Shown piece after piece: positions 19,856 to 27,164 of a stretch of DNA of 35,003 nucleotides; within the stretch, counting starts at the first letter, position 1; every line of letters starts with the position of its first letter. This DNA is from a virus: the IMG/VR virus record IMGVR_UViG_3300042731_001024, positions 1 through 35,003 of that record; one strand, given 5' to 3'. The position numbers and the translations under genes are program-made. The notes under the pieces are model-generated. The model searched no databases and had not been told where the DNA came from. It worked only from the letters and a program-made list of their open reading frames with translations.

Positions 19856-21313
19856 TTACTTTAAATCGAACTGTTTAATTTCGTAAGGAAAACTTTCCTC
19901 GTTATAAGTATTTATTCTTTCTTTTAGGTGATTCAACGTATAATTATCACATTGTAAGTCGTCTGCAATATCGAATAATCTCATAGATTCTTTACCCTCA
20001 GTCTTACGTAGACCTCTACCAATCGACTGTAGATTACGTATACGAGACTTAGAAGGACTTGCGAATATGATATTATCTATACGTTTAATATTTACCCCTG
20101 TTGAGAAAGTACCATATGAGGCAAGAATCACATGGTCTTTATTATTTTCTACGATAGTTCTAACACCTTCTCTATCTTCAGTATCAGTTCCACCGTACAC
20201 ATAGTGTAGTCTATCTCCTAGTCTTTTAGACATCTTATCATGTAATACAACACCATGCTTCTCTACGTACTGAAACAATACAAGTGTATTACCTTTCAAA
20301 GAATACACTAGATTGCATATAAATTCATTTCTCTTTTCATGACTTACAAGGTAATCCATTTCTTCTTGATAAGTCATTTTCTTTTGTTTGGTATGACGAA
20401 GTATGACACAATCGATATTGATATTTGCGATTGTACCTTCTTCCATAAGTTGGTATGACGATATTACTTTCTTGACAGGCCCGAACAATCCTTCGAGTTG
20501 TAATCTATGAACTTCGGTTCCATCAAGTGTTCCTGTAGTTCCGATACGAACTGCAGTAGTCTTCATTTTTTCTAGAATACCTTTTAGTGTTTGTGCTTTG
20601 AAGAGGTGTGCTTCGTCTCCGATGACAACATCGAAACTTTCCATGACATTTTTAGGAGCCTTAGCAAATGACTGCCAAGTGGTGATGGTGATGTTCGAAT
20701 CAAAAACAGGCTGACCCGAATAAATTTTACAAATCTTTTCATCATATCCATACTCCTCGAAGTCTTTCGCCATTTGTTCTACTAATGAAGTAGTAGGAAC
20801 GATGATAATTGTTTTACAGTTTGGTAGAGACATTTCTCCCTCAAACCATCTACATATCATATATATGATTAATGACTTCCCACTTGCAGTAGGTGAGAGT
20901 AATAATTGTCTACCATATTGCACTGCAGTCTTGAATGCATCTATCTGATAATCACGTGGTTGAAATGGAAGTCCAAGGCCTGGAATTAAGTCGTCACCAT
21001 TAATAAAGAAATCAACATCCTCATCTGACATTCTGTTTTTATCACCGATAACATCTTCAATACCCTCGAAGTTATATCCTCTTTCTCTACAAAATGCATC
21101 TACGTATGGTAAGAGACCAATGTAAATTTTATTTGTTTTAATTGAAAAGAGTCTCACCTTACCATCCCAAAACTTATTCTTGTAGGAAGGCATGAACTTT
21201 GCATTCGGAACTGTATAAGAAAAGAAATCATGTAAGTCTCTTGCAAGTCCACTGTCACAATGAACTTTCATAAAGACTTCATCTATTTTGGATACTCTAA
21301 CTGTTTCAGACAT
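19856..21313 (-). CDS. uvsW: UvsW helicase
   Basis: The 485-aa protein (T4 UvsW, 503 aa) has an N-terminal domain of about 110 residues typical of UvsW, then superfamily 2 helicase motifs. These are Walker A PTASGKS (141-147), IVPTTSLVEQM, DEAH (233-236), the TTGTLDG motif III, GVNIKRIDNIIFASPSKS, and motif VI QSIGRGLRKT. UvsW unwinds R-loops and branched recombination intermediates and switches origin-dependent to recombination-dependent replication. It overlaps the oxygenase gene by 8 nt. Confidence 0.95.
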   Translation of the reverse strand: MSETVRVSKIDEVFMKVHCDSGLARDLHDFFSYTVPNAKFMPSYKNKFWDGKVRLFSIKTNKIYIGLLPYVDAFCRERGYNFEGIEDVIGDKNRMSDEDVDFFINGDDLIPGLGLPFQPRDYQIDAFKTAVQYGRQLLLSPTASGKSLIIYMICRWFEGEMSLPNCKTIIIVPTTSLVEQMAKDFEEYGYDEKICKIYSGQPVFDSNITITTWQSFAKAPKNVMESFDVVIGDEAHLFKAQTLKGILEKMKTTAVRIGTTGTLDGTEVHRLQLEGLFGPVKKVISSYQLMEEGTIANINIDCVILRHTKQKKMTYQEEMDYLVSHEKRNEFICNLVYSLKGNTLVLFQYVEKHGVVLHDKMSKRLGDRLHYVYGGTDTEDREGVRTIVENNKDHVILASYGTFSTGVNIKRIDNIIFASPSKSRIRNLQSIGRGLRKTEGKESMRLFDIADDLQCDNYTLNHLKERINTYNEESFPYEIKQFDLK

Positions 21314-21980
21314 AAGGATTTCCTACACACCAACTTACTAGAGACCTTCTAGTTCCTTTAAGCACAGGGGTCACTTGGTGGTATAGGAACGATGGAAAAA
21401 CAATCATACTACCAAGTTCCTTACAAGAAAAAGGAACGGTTCTAACTGCATTCTCCATATTGACTTTGCAATCTGATTGCATTTTGTTGAATTCTTGTTG
21501 TGGTTCTAACCACTGAAAGTGTCCACCTTCATACTCATCGGGTGTACTTAATTGAATAGAGAAACTTAATTTTCTATGCATACCATTCTGATATACACCA
21601 TCACCAGCATCTGTATGCCATGTGTAGAAGTCTCCCTTCTTGTTTGGTTGTTCATTGTAGATAGTGTACTGTAGGTTCTCAACATACTCGTAGGTATGTC
21701 CCCATCCACACTCTTGACTTGCTAGTTGCACTCCTTGATTAATCTTATCGATTAACCATGGTAGTTTATCGATACGTCCTTGATGAACAAACCATTTAAC
21801 AGTAGAACTTCTGATAGCGTCGTTTGTTTCACCAGTTTCGTTTTCCCCATCGGGGTCAGCGTCACCGTTACCGACCATACCACCTTGTTCTTCTATTGAT
21901 TGTGCGACACGATGAATCTCATTACACTCATGTGGTGTAAAGAAGTTTTGTGCCTGCCAGACGTAATTTCTTAATAACAT
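21306..21980 (-). CDS. 2OG-Fe(II) oxygenase (PKHD-type-like)
   Basis: The start ATG at 21980 overlaps the UvsY stop (TAATG) and gives 224 aa. The metal site is H122-x-D124 in WHTDAGDG with distal H201 in FLYHQVTPV. Arginines in KGTRRSLVSW (about 211-212) would bind 2-oxoglutarate. YEGGHFQWLEP is the conserved strand before the core. It is a cupin-like dioxygenase of the PKHD/P4H kind. Homologs sit between UvsY and UvsW in marine T4-like phages. The substrate is unknown. This is the second such enzyme in the window; the two are not close in sequence. Confidence 0.88.
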   Translation of the reverse strand: MLLRNYVWQAQNFFTPHECNEIHRVAQSIEEQGGMVGNGDADPDGENETGETNDAIRSSTVKWFVHQGRIDKLPWLIDKINQGVQLASQECGWGHTYEYVENLQYTIYNEQPNKKGDFYTWHTDAGDGVYQNGMHRKLSFSIQLSTPDEYEGGHFQWLEPQQEFNKMQSDCKVNMENAVRTVPFSCKELGSMIVFPSFLYHQVTPVLKGTRRSLVSWCVGNPYV

Positions 21981-22423
21981 TATTGACCCGCCATAAACTT
22001 TCTCCAATCAATCGTATTTTTGATTGTTTGGTGTCTCCAAGTGATATTCTGCATACACTCTTTTAGGAAGTCGATACAAATTTTAAGATATTCGATTTTT
22101 GCTTTCAGTGTTTGTAAGTCTTTATCTGCATTATAGAACACTTGCATATCATTCTTCATAATCTTAAGACCATCAAATGGGTCATGAGACCATCCCAATT
22201 CATTGATACGTTCAGCATCCATCTTACCGTTATACCATAACCACTTGTCCTTTAACAAATCATCATACTTCATCTGATGTTGCTTAAGAACTAATAGTTT
22301 ACTGGTAAGGTAATCTTGATATTTTGCATGGAGTTTAGGGACTTCAAGTGACGATTTATCTAACTCGATATCATCGATTTCACAATCCTTTTCCCACTCC
22401 GCTTTCAATTCATCTAAAGTCAT
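21980..22423 (-). CDS. uvsY: UvsY recombination mediator
   Basis: The 147-aa protein (T4 UvsY, 137 aa) shows the family pattern: MTLDELKAEWEKDCEID, a helical KYQDYLTSKLLVLKQHQMKYDDL, the LWYNGKMD turn, and a C-terminal LKICIDFLKECMQNITWRHQTIKNTIDWRKFMAG. UvsY helps UvsX load on gp32-covered single-stranded DNA. A CTAAATA box overlaps the stop of the upstream gene, so it has its own possible late start. Confidence 0.92.
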   Translation of the reverse strand: MTLDELKAEWEKDCEIDDIELDKSSLEVPKLHAKYQDYLTSKLLVLKQHQMKYDDLLKDKWLWYNGKMDAERINELGWSHDPFDGLKIMKNDMQVFYNADKDLQTLKAKIEYLKICIDFLKECMQNITWRHQTIKNTIDWRKFMAGQ

Positions 22424-22450
22424 AATATACCATTATACCACTAATATAGG

Positions 22451-22457
22451 TATTTAG
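22451..22457 (-). promoter_or_regulatory. Probable late promoter box CTAAATA
   Basis: CTAAATA includes the TAA stop of the upstream tail-tube-fold gene and lies 27 nt before the UvsY ATG. Confidence 0.5.
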
Positions 22458-22996
22458 GAAGTGGATTTTATGTCGTAATATGTAAACCTAAATGACACTG
22501 AACATACTACAGGTTCTGCTTCTGCACCCGATTGTAGTTCGATACTACCTAATGATGTTGGGAAACAATCATAAAAGTTAAAGAATTTATTAGGTAGGTT
22601 TTTATTAGTGTTAGTGATAAGTGTAATCTGAGAATACTCTGCAAGAGCATTATTGATTGATGATAATTGACCTGTACTAATTCTTTCTGAATCGGTTAAC
22701 GTTTTATAATCATCACCCGACTTGATAGGTAGAATTGCATCCATCCAATCATACATCTCTTTGTAGTTTTCTAAATCCTCATCTACAAGAAAGGTTACAT
22801 CCAGTGTACCAAACTCAATTTTATCGCCAGGGAAGTACGCATCAACACCCACCCTTGATGGCATGATAGTTTCTGCAAACGTCAAGCCTGGTATGGTTAC
22901 TGATTGTACGTAATACTCAACAGTGGGAACTTTATCCACTAACATACGGAAGTTGTTCTTGTTAAGTATCGACCTATTGATTGTTGTTTCAGTCAA
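22454..22996 (-). CDS. Tail-tube-fold protein in gene 3 position (tail completion or tube-related)
   Basis: The 180-aa protein uses a TTG start at 22996, with GAGG 10 nt upstream; no in-frame ATG lies before conserved sequence. It has the tube/initiator pattern VTIPGLTFAETIMPSRVG, PGDKIEFGTLDVTFLVDEDLENYKEMYDWM and a final SVSFRFTYYDI strand. The same F-x-V-DE...NYKxMxDWM block occurs in T4 gp54, and the fold resembles gp19. In marine T4-type phages the gene between 23 and uvsY is usually annotated gp3, tail completion. Both readings place it in the tail. Its start overlaps the 73-aa gene stop. Confidence 0.75.
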   Translation of the reverse strand: MTETTINRSILNKNNFRMLVDKVPTVEYYVQSVTIPGLTFAETIMPSRVGVDAYFPGDKIEFGTLDVTFLVDEDLENYKEMYDWMDAILPIKSGDDYKTLTDSERISTGQLSSINNALAEYSQITLITNTNKNLPNKFFNFYDCFPTSLGSIELQSGAEAEPVVCSVSFRFTYYDIKSTS

Positions 22997-23210
22997 GTTT
23001 TATAATCCTCTTATGGGTGGTGACATCATGATAGTCCTCACCATCCTTTGTGTAAGTTCTTGTGACACTCATTTCACAAAGGTAACCATCTTGTTTATAC
23101 ATGGTTACAGTTTTCCTAGAAATAACATCTGTAGACTCGACTCCGTTTGGAAAGGTTTGTCTTTCCCATGGGCCTTCGAGAACCTTCACTTGCTTTGCAT
23201 AATCACTCAT
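22989..23210 (-). CDS. Unknown 73-aa protein after gene 23
   Basis: The protein begins MSDYAKQVKVLEGPWERQTF and has alternating strand residues (ESTDVISRKTVTMYKQDGY, CEMSVTRTYTKDG) with a basic end (THKRIIKLD). It is small, beta-rich and soluble. The ATG has a GAGG site and lies 16 nt after a CTAAATA box. Its downstream neighbour is a tail protein, so a virion or assembly role is possible. No family is recognised. Confidence 0.72.
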   Translation of the reverse strand: MSDYAKQVKVLEGPWERQTFPNGVESTDVISRKTVTMYKQDGYLCEMSVTRTYTKDGEDYHDVTTHKRIIKLD

Positions 23211-23226
23211 TGTTTTTCCTCTATAG

Positions 23227-23233
23227 TATTTAG
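23227..23233 (-). promoter_or_regulatory. Late promoter box CTAAATA (second in gap)
   Basis: It lies just after the GC-rich hairpin at 23236-23269 and 16 nt before the ATG at 23210. The predicted +1 (near 23221) leaves a leader of about 11 nt that begins with the GAGG ribosome site. Confidence 0.6.
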
Positions 23234-23235
23234 GT

Positions 23236-23269
23236 AAAAGACGGGGGTATCGTACATGTCCGACCCCCC
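23236..23269 (-). terminator. GC-rich hairpin terminator
   Basis: GGGGG-T-C-G pairs with C-G-A and CCCCC, with a 2-nt bulge and a loop around ACATGT. It is followed by GTCTTTT. It sits about 22 nt after the predicted +1 of the upstream late box, so a transcript of about 55 nt would be made if both are active. Confidence 0.55.
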
Positions 23270-23298
23270 TGGCCTACTATCTCTTGTAGACTTCCTTA

Positions 23299-23305
23299 TA
23301 TTTAG
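23299..23305 (-). promoter_or_regulatory. Late promoter box CTAAATA (first in gap)
   Basis: It begins 2 nt after the T8 tract of the gene 23 terminator, the same terminator-then-late-box order as at 3862-3899. Confidence 0.55.
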
Positions 23306-23307
23306 AC

Positions 23308-23337
23308 AAAAAAAAGAGGTCTAAAAAGACCTCTTTT
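23308..23337 (-). terminator. Rho-independent terminator after gene 23
   Basis: On the minus strand, AAAAGAGGTCT / AGACCTCTTTT is an 11-bp stem with a 4-nt TTTT loop and a T8 tract. It closes the head and tail module 18 nt after the gp23 stop. The stem is symmetrical, but the T-run is stronger on the minus strand. Confidence 0.92.
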
Positions 23338-23355
23338 AAAATCAGTAATGATTTT

Positions 23356-24657
23356 TTACAGAATGTTGGATACTGCCATTTTTCTGAAGTATTGGTTGTT
23401 ACCTCTACCACCTGACACGCCGTCAAGAGGAGTTGAAGTTACAAACGGATTAGGAATCATTCCATATCTTGTTTTGAAACCAATCTTAGGTTGGAAAGTA
23501 TTCTCTCCAACTGCACGTACCATTTGTAATGGAACGTAAGGGCAATAGAATAAACCAGCATCATAAGGGTTAGAACCTCTGTAACCAACTGTCATGTAGT
23601 CTGAACTTGCATATGGGTCAATATAAACTTTGACTCTACCGTTCAATAAACCAGCAAAAGTATTACCAGTGTCATCTACGTTGATGTTAGTGTTAAGAGC
23701 AGGAGTGTAATCTAACACACCAGCCATTGAAAGAGCACTTGCTACGTCTGAAGAACATAGGATAAAGTTACCTTTACCTCTTCTTGTGTCTTTAGCGATG
23801 AAGTTTGATTCTCTTTCGATTTGGAATAATAAACCTTTGAACTTCTCAACAGACCATCTACCGTTAGCATCAACGTCTAGGTTGAATGTACCAGCAGAAG
23901 CAGTAGCAGCCGCACCAGTTTTAGCTTGGTTGTTGACTTCTCTGATTACTTCTCTGTTGATTTCTGCAAGAATCTCACTTGACAAAATGTTTGCAAGTTC
24001 TGATTCAGCATCAAGACCATGAATTGCTTTAAGGTCTTGTGCAAGTTCGATTGTGTATTCTGCTTTCAATGCTCTGGAAACTGCTGTAACAGTTGACTTC
24101 TCAATTGTGAAACTCATTTCTGCGAAATGGTTACCAGCGGCATCACCTAAAGCTTCCGCTTCAGCTGTTGTCATACCACTTTCAGTTTGAGATGCGTATG
24201 AACCGTTAAATGGGTCACCTGAATGATTTGAACCAGCAGGGCCTGCAGTTGCACCAGCGTTTGCTGAGAACCCAGTTCTTGCTTCGTTATGAAGAGCTTC
24301 TGAGTTACTTAGTCTAGCTGCTGATGGATAATCTGCATATCTTGCCTTCATGGCAAAGATAAGACCAGTTGGGCCTGTCATTGGTTGAACACCACAAATG
24401 TCGTAAGCAACGAGATTTGGCATAGCACGTCTAACTAGTGAAATTAGGATTGGGTCCCAATTACTAATTTGAGTACCACCAGTAGCATTTAAAGGTGCTG
24501 CTTCTTCAAGAGTAGCTCTTTCTTCTTTAAGAGCTCTTTCTTGGTTTTCAAGAATCACAGCAGTAACAGCCTTCTTGTAGTTATCCTCGATTTTTGGTAA
24601 ATCGGAATGTTCTAGAATCGGACTCCACTTTTCTTGTAAGTTTTCTGATTGAAACAT
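23356..24657 (-). CDS. 23: Major capsid protein gp23
   Basis: The 433-aa protein is shorter than T4 gp23 (521 aa), as in marine T4-type phages. It opens with FQSENLQEKWSPILEHSDLP, a T4-like propeptide. A gp21 cleavage site of type L-x-E is visible at LEE|AAPLN (after residue 52). Later blocks include DPILISLVRRAMPNLVAYD, GVQPMTGPTGLIFAMKARY, and the C-terminal QPKIGFKTRYGMIPNPFV. It forms the icosahedral shell. No late box is seen in the 18-nt gap upstream, so it probably shares the gene 22 promoter. Confidence 0.97.
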   Translation of the reverse strand: MFQSENLQEKWSPILEHSDLPKIEDNYKKAVTAVILENQERALKEERATLEEAAPLNATGGTQISNWDPILISLVRRAMPNLVAYDICGVQPMTGPTGLIFAMKARYADYPSAARLSNSEALHNEARTGFSANAGATAGPAGSNHSGDPFNGSYASQTESGMTTAEAEALGDAAGNHFAEMSFTIEKSTVTAVSRALKAEYTIELAQDLKAIHGLDAESELANILSSEILAEINREVIREVNNQAKTGAAATASAGTFNLDVDANGRWSVEKFKGLLFQIERESNFIAKDTRRGKGNFILCSSDVASALSMAGVLDYTPALNTNINVDDTGNTFAGLLNGRVKVYIDPYASSDYMTVGYRGSNPYDAGLFYCPYVPLQMVRAVGENTFQPKIGFKTRYGMIPNPFVTSTPLDGVSGGRGNNQYFRKMAVSNIL

Positions 24658-24675
24658 TATAGTTTTTCCTTTAAA

Positions 24676-26022
24676 TTAACCTAATGGTTTTAGTTTTGAA
24701 ATTGCAGAAGAGTAAACGTTCATGTTAGGGTCAAGGATTTTTTCTTCAGAGTCAGACTCTTCAGTTAAAGTACCTGTTCCTTCTTCCACGATTGTTTCTT
24801 CTTCCAAACTCTCACCATCTACACGGAAGTATGCATTCTTAACTTCAGAAATCTTCTCAGCGAAGTCTTCCTCGTTTTTGTAATCCACACCTTCTGCAAG
24901 TGATTCAAGTTTCTCTCTTTGTGATTCAGTTAGGTCTTCACCTGCTGATTTCACAATGTTGCCTCTTTTGAGAGTTTCCAACTCTTCGGTGACTTCCATA
25001 TTTCTTGAAACTTCACCGTCAAGTTTTTGTTCCATCTCATCGAGACGATTTGCGAGTTCGTCAATAACATCATACTTATCTTCAGGAACATCAACGTAGT
25101 GTTCTACGAATAATGTTTTTAGACCTTCGATGAAGTTCTCAGTCATTTCAGACCTCAAACCTCTCTCAATTGCGAGTTCGTTTTCTTTCGTCCACTCTTC
25201 AGCACAATATGTTAGATACTTGTCAACTGCTTCCGATAGGTCGCCTTTAACTTTTTCTACTGAGGTTTTTAATTCTTCTGAGTATTGAGACTCTAATTGT
25301 TCTTTAATTTCTGAAACTTTTGAAGACACAGCAGCCTTAAAGATTGTTTTTGCTTTTTCGGCGTTTTCTTCTGAAAGTTCTAATGATTCAGAAATCTTTG
25401 ATAGGTCGTCATCTACCTCGATTTCGACTAATGAAGATTCAAGTTCTGCAGAAACTTCTTCTTCAACTTCAGTTTCTTCTTCAGTTGAAACTTCTTCTTC
25501 TACCTCTTCTTTCTTCTTCATTTTGTTCATGTATTCAGCAACTTTCTCTTCGTCCATACCTTTAAGTGTGTCTACGATTTTTCTTGCTGTTTCAGCTTTT
25601 GTCAAACTTTCGTCAACTTCTTCTTCCGATATTTCACCGAAAGCTGTTTGAAGTTCTTCCTTAGTCATTTCCTTCATATTGTTGACGATAGCTTTGATAG
25701 ATTCCATTTTAGAAAGTTTGACTTCGTCTTTCTTAGACTCTTCTTCACCTTCCTTTAATTTGTCACCTTTATCAGACTTACCAGCGTTCTTCTGTTGAGC
25801 ATCACCACTAACTGGTTTTACTTCGTCGCCCGCTTTGTTTACTGAATCGACAGCTTTGTCAACAGGATTTTCTTCAGGTTTAACGACTTCAACGTTACCG
25901 CTTTCAATAGATTCGGCATCAGATGAACCTTGTTTGACTGGTTTTGAATCACCTTTTTCAGCTTTAGAATCAGGTTGACCTGCCTCTAATACTGTTTCTT
26001 GGTTATTTTCTAACTCTGCCAT
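24676..26022 (-). CDS. 22: Prohead core scaffold gp22 (enlarged)
   Basis: The 448-aa protein is much longer than T4 gp22 (269 aa). The first 110 residues are a low-complexity Lys/Glu/Ser region (VDKAVDSVNKAGDE, KEGEEESKKDEVKL), followed by an LSKMESIKAIVNNMKEMTKEEL helix pair and an extreme acidic tract (EEVEEEVSTEEETEVEEE, near 170). The core from 200 to 400 is helical and scaffold-like (LTESQREKLESLAEGVDY). The end NVYSSAISKLKPLG fits the gp22 family. It forms the prohead core and is degraded by gp21. A TATAAATA box precedes it. Confidence 0.88.
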   Translation of the reverse strand: MAELENNQETVLEAGQPDSKAEKGDSKPVKQGSSDAESIESGNVEVVKPEENPVDKAVDSVNKAGDEVKPVSGDAQQKNAGKSDKGDKLKEGEEESKKDEVKLSKMESIKAIVNNMKEMTKEELQTAFGEISEEEVDESLTKAETARKIVDTLKGMDEEKVAEYMNKMKKKEEVEEEVSTEEETEVEEEVSAELESSLVEIEVDDDLSKISESLELSEENAEKAKTIFKAAVSSKVSEIKEQLESQYSEELKTSVEKVKGDLSEAVDKYLTYCAEEWTKENELAIERGLRSEMTENFIEGLKTLFVEHYVDVPEDKYDVIDELANRLDEMEQKLDGEVSRNMEVTEELETLKRGNIVKSAGEDLTESQREKLESLAEGVDYKNEEDFAEKISEVKNAYFRVDGESLEEETIVEEGTGTLTEESDSEEKILDPNMNVYSSAISKLKPLG

Positions 26023-26050
26023 TTTTTTCTCCTGTTTGAGTTTACTTTTA

Positions 26051-26058
26051 TATTTATA
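26051..26058 (-). promoter_or_regulatory. Late promoter box TATAAATA
   Basis: A perfect late box lies between gene 21 and gene 22. The predicted +1 gives a leader of about 23 nt containing the AGGAG ribosome site of gp22. It probably drives 22 and 23. Confidence 0.85.
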
Positions 26059-26060
26059 TA

Positions 26061-26714
26061 TTATAGATTCTCAACGAACTGTTTCCATAAGTTGAGTTTA
26101 GTTTCTTCAAGTTTAGAAGACCTTGCAGACTTCATTTTTCTCTGCATGTCCTCTACTTGCATAGCAGTAAGTATACCATTATTGTATACCCACTCAGTTC
26201 CTTCCATAATTCCATTCACAAATGCTTCAGGAGCAGAAGGGTCAGCAACGATATCACCTGCTGTTGCAAGTTGGAAATCGTCCTTAACGTATTGAGCGCC
26301 ACCTTTTTGTTCTAGAGAACCAAGTCCTCTTGAAGAAACACCCAATTTCGCACCGTCATCTATCAAATTTCTAACAATTTGACCGTTTGGTGTTGATAAA
26401 ATCTTTGCACGTCCCACATAATTATCACCATCTTCTTCTAACTTAGTGATTAAGTGAGACACTTTGTCTAAATTAATTGTCGGGCCATCGGGGTGTCCTA
26501 ACTCACCGAATGCCCTATCCTTTTCTACGAACTCTTTAACGTAACGATTAACTTCTTTTTGCATCACTTCTTTGGGATACACTCTGCCATTACGGTTTTT
26601 AATTTCGGATTGCATAAAAATACCTTCGATAAAGTATTCTTTTTTACCGTTCTCGTTCTCCTCTATAATAACTGGAGATACGCCGTAATCATTAAACTCT
26701 GATATTAATTTCAT
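26061..26714 (-). CDS. 21: Prohead protease gp21
   Basis: The 217-aa protein (T4 gp21, 212 aa) has the herpesvirus-type assembly protease pattern. GELGHPDGPTINLDKVSHLI (H74 and H88) and the catalytic serine segment LGVSSRGLGSL (S127/S128) are both present. The IEGIFMQSEIKNRNGRVYP opening is typical. It cleaves prohead proteins at L/I-x-E sites, including gp23 and gp22. The ATG overlaps gp68 by 23 nt. Confidence 0.95.
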   Translation of the reverse strand: MKLISEFNDYGVSPVIIEENENGKKEYFIEGIFMQSEIKNRNGRVYPKEVMQKEVNRYVKEFVEKDRAFGELGHPDGPTINLDKVSHLITKLEEDGDNYVGRAKILSTPNGQIVRNLIDDGAKLGVSSRGLGSLEQKGGAQYVKDDFQLATAGDIVADPSAPEAFVNGIMEGTEWVYNNGILTAMQVEDMQRKMKSARSSKLEETKLNLWKQFVENL

Positions 26715-26991
26715 TTAAAATTTCCCCTAATGATATCCCTTCGTTAATCATTTCATTCATCATATTACGGATATTCTTAAATTCTTCTTTTGCAGACTTC
26801 ACACTTGAGAAGTCTTCATCCAATAACTTGTTGTTTAAAAAGATATTAACGTTCTTACCTTCTCTGGCAAACACAACGTTTAATACCTCTTCACCCAATC
26901 TAAAAGAATCTCTTTCTAATATAAAGAAATTCTCAGGAATAACTGAGACTGATTCGACTAATTCTTTTCTGACCTCAGAAAAACTTCTCAT
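26692..26991 (-). CDS. 68: Prohead core protein gp68
   Basis: The 99-aa protein lies between gp67 and gp21, the gp68 position (T4 gp68, 141 aa). It starts MRSFSEVRKELVESVSVIPENF, has an FKNIRNMMNEMIN segment, and ends LNEINIRV. Sequence similarity to T4 is faint, so the assignment rests on order and size. Its ATG shares bases with the gp67 stop (TAATG). Confidence 0.75.
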   Translation of the reverse strand: MRSFSEVRKELVESVSVIPENFFILERDSFRLGEEVLNVVFAREGKNVNIFLNNKLLDEDFSSVKSAKEEFKNIRNMMNEMINEGISLGEILNEINIRV

Positions 26992-27161
26992 TATTCCTTC
27001 TCTTCTGCCTCTTGAGCCATCCAGTCTACTTGCATTTCGACTCTTTTCATGTCTACGGCGTCAGCAGCCTTTTGTTTAATTCCTGTAAAGATACTATCTT
27101 TAGCATCCTGTAACTGACCTTTTTCAATTTGGTCTACAATTTTATTTGCTATTTCACTCAT
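26991..27161 (-). CDS. 67: Prohead core protein gp67
   Basis: The 56-aa protein starts MSEIANKIVDQIEKGQLQDA and continues with an AxDSIFTGIKQKAADAVDMKR helix and a WMAQEAEEKE end. It resembles T4 gp67 (80 aa) in its first half, including the (Q/A)DAxxxFxxxxxxKAxDxxxxxR pattern, but lacks the long Asp/Glu tail. It starts 3 nt after the portal stop. gp67 is part of the prohead core. Confidence 0.8.
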   Translation of the reverse strand: MSEIANKIVDQIEKGQLQDAKDSIFTGIKQKAADAVDMKRVEMQVDWMAQEAEEKE

Positions 27162-27164
27162 TTA

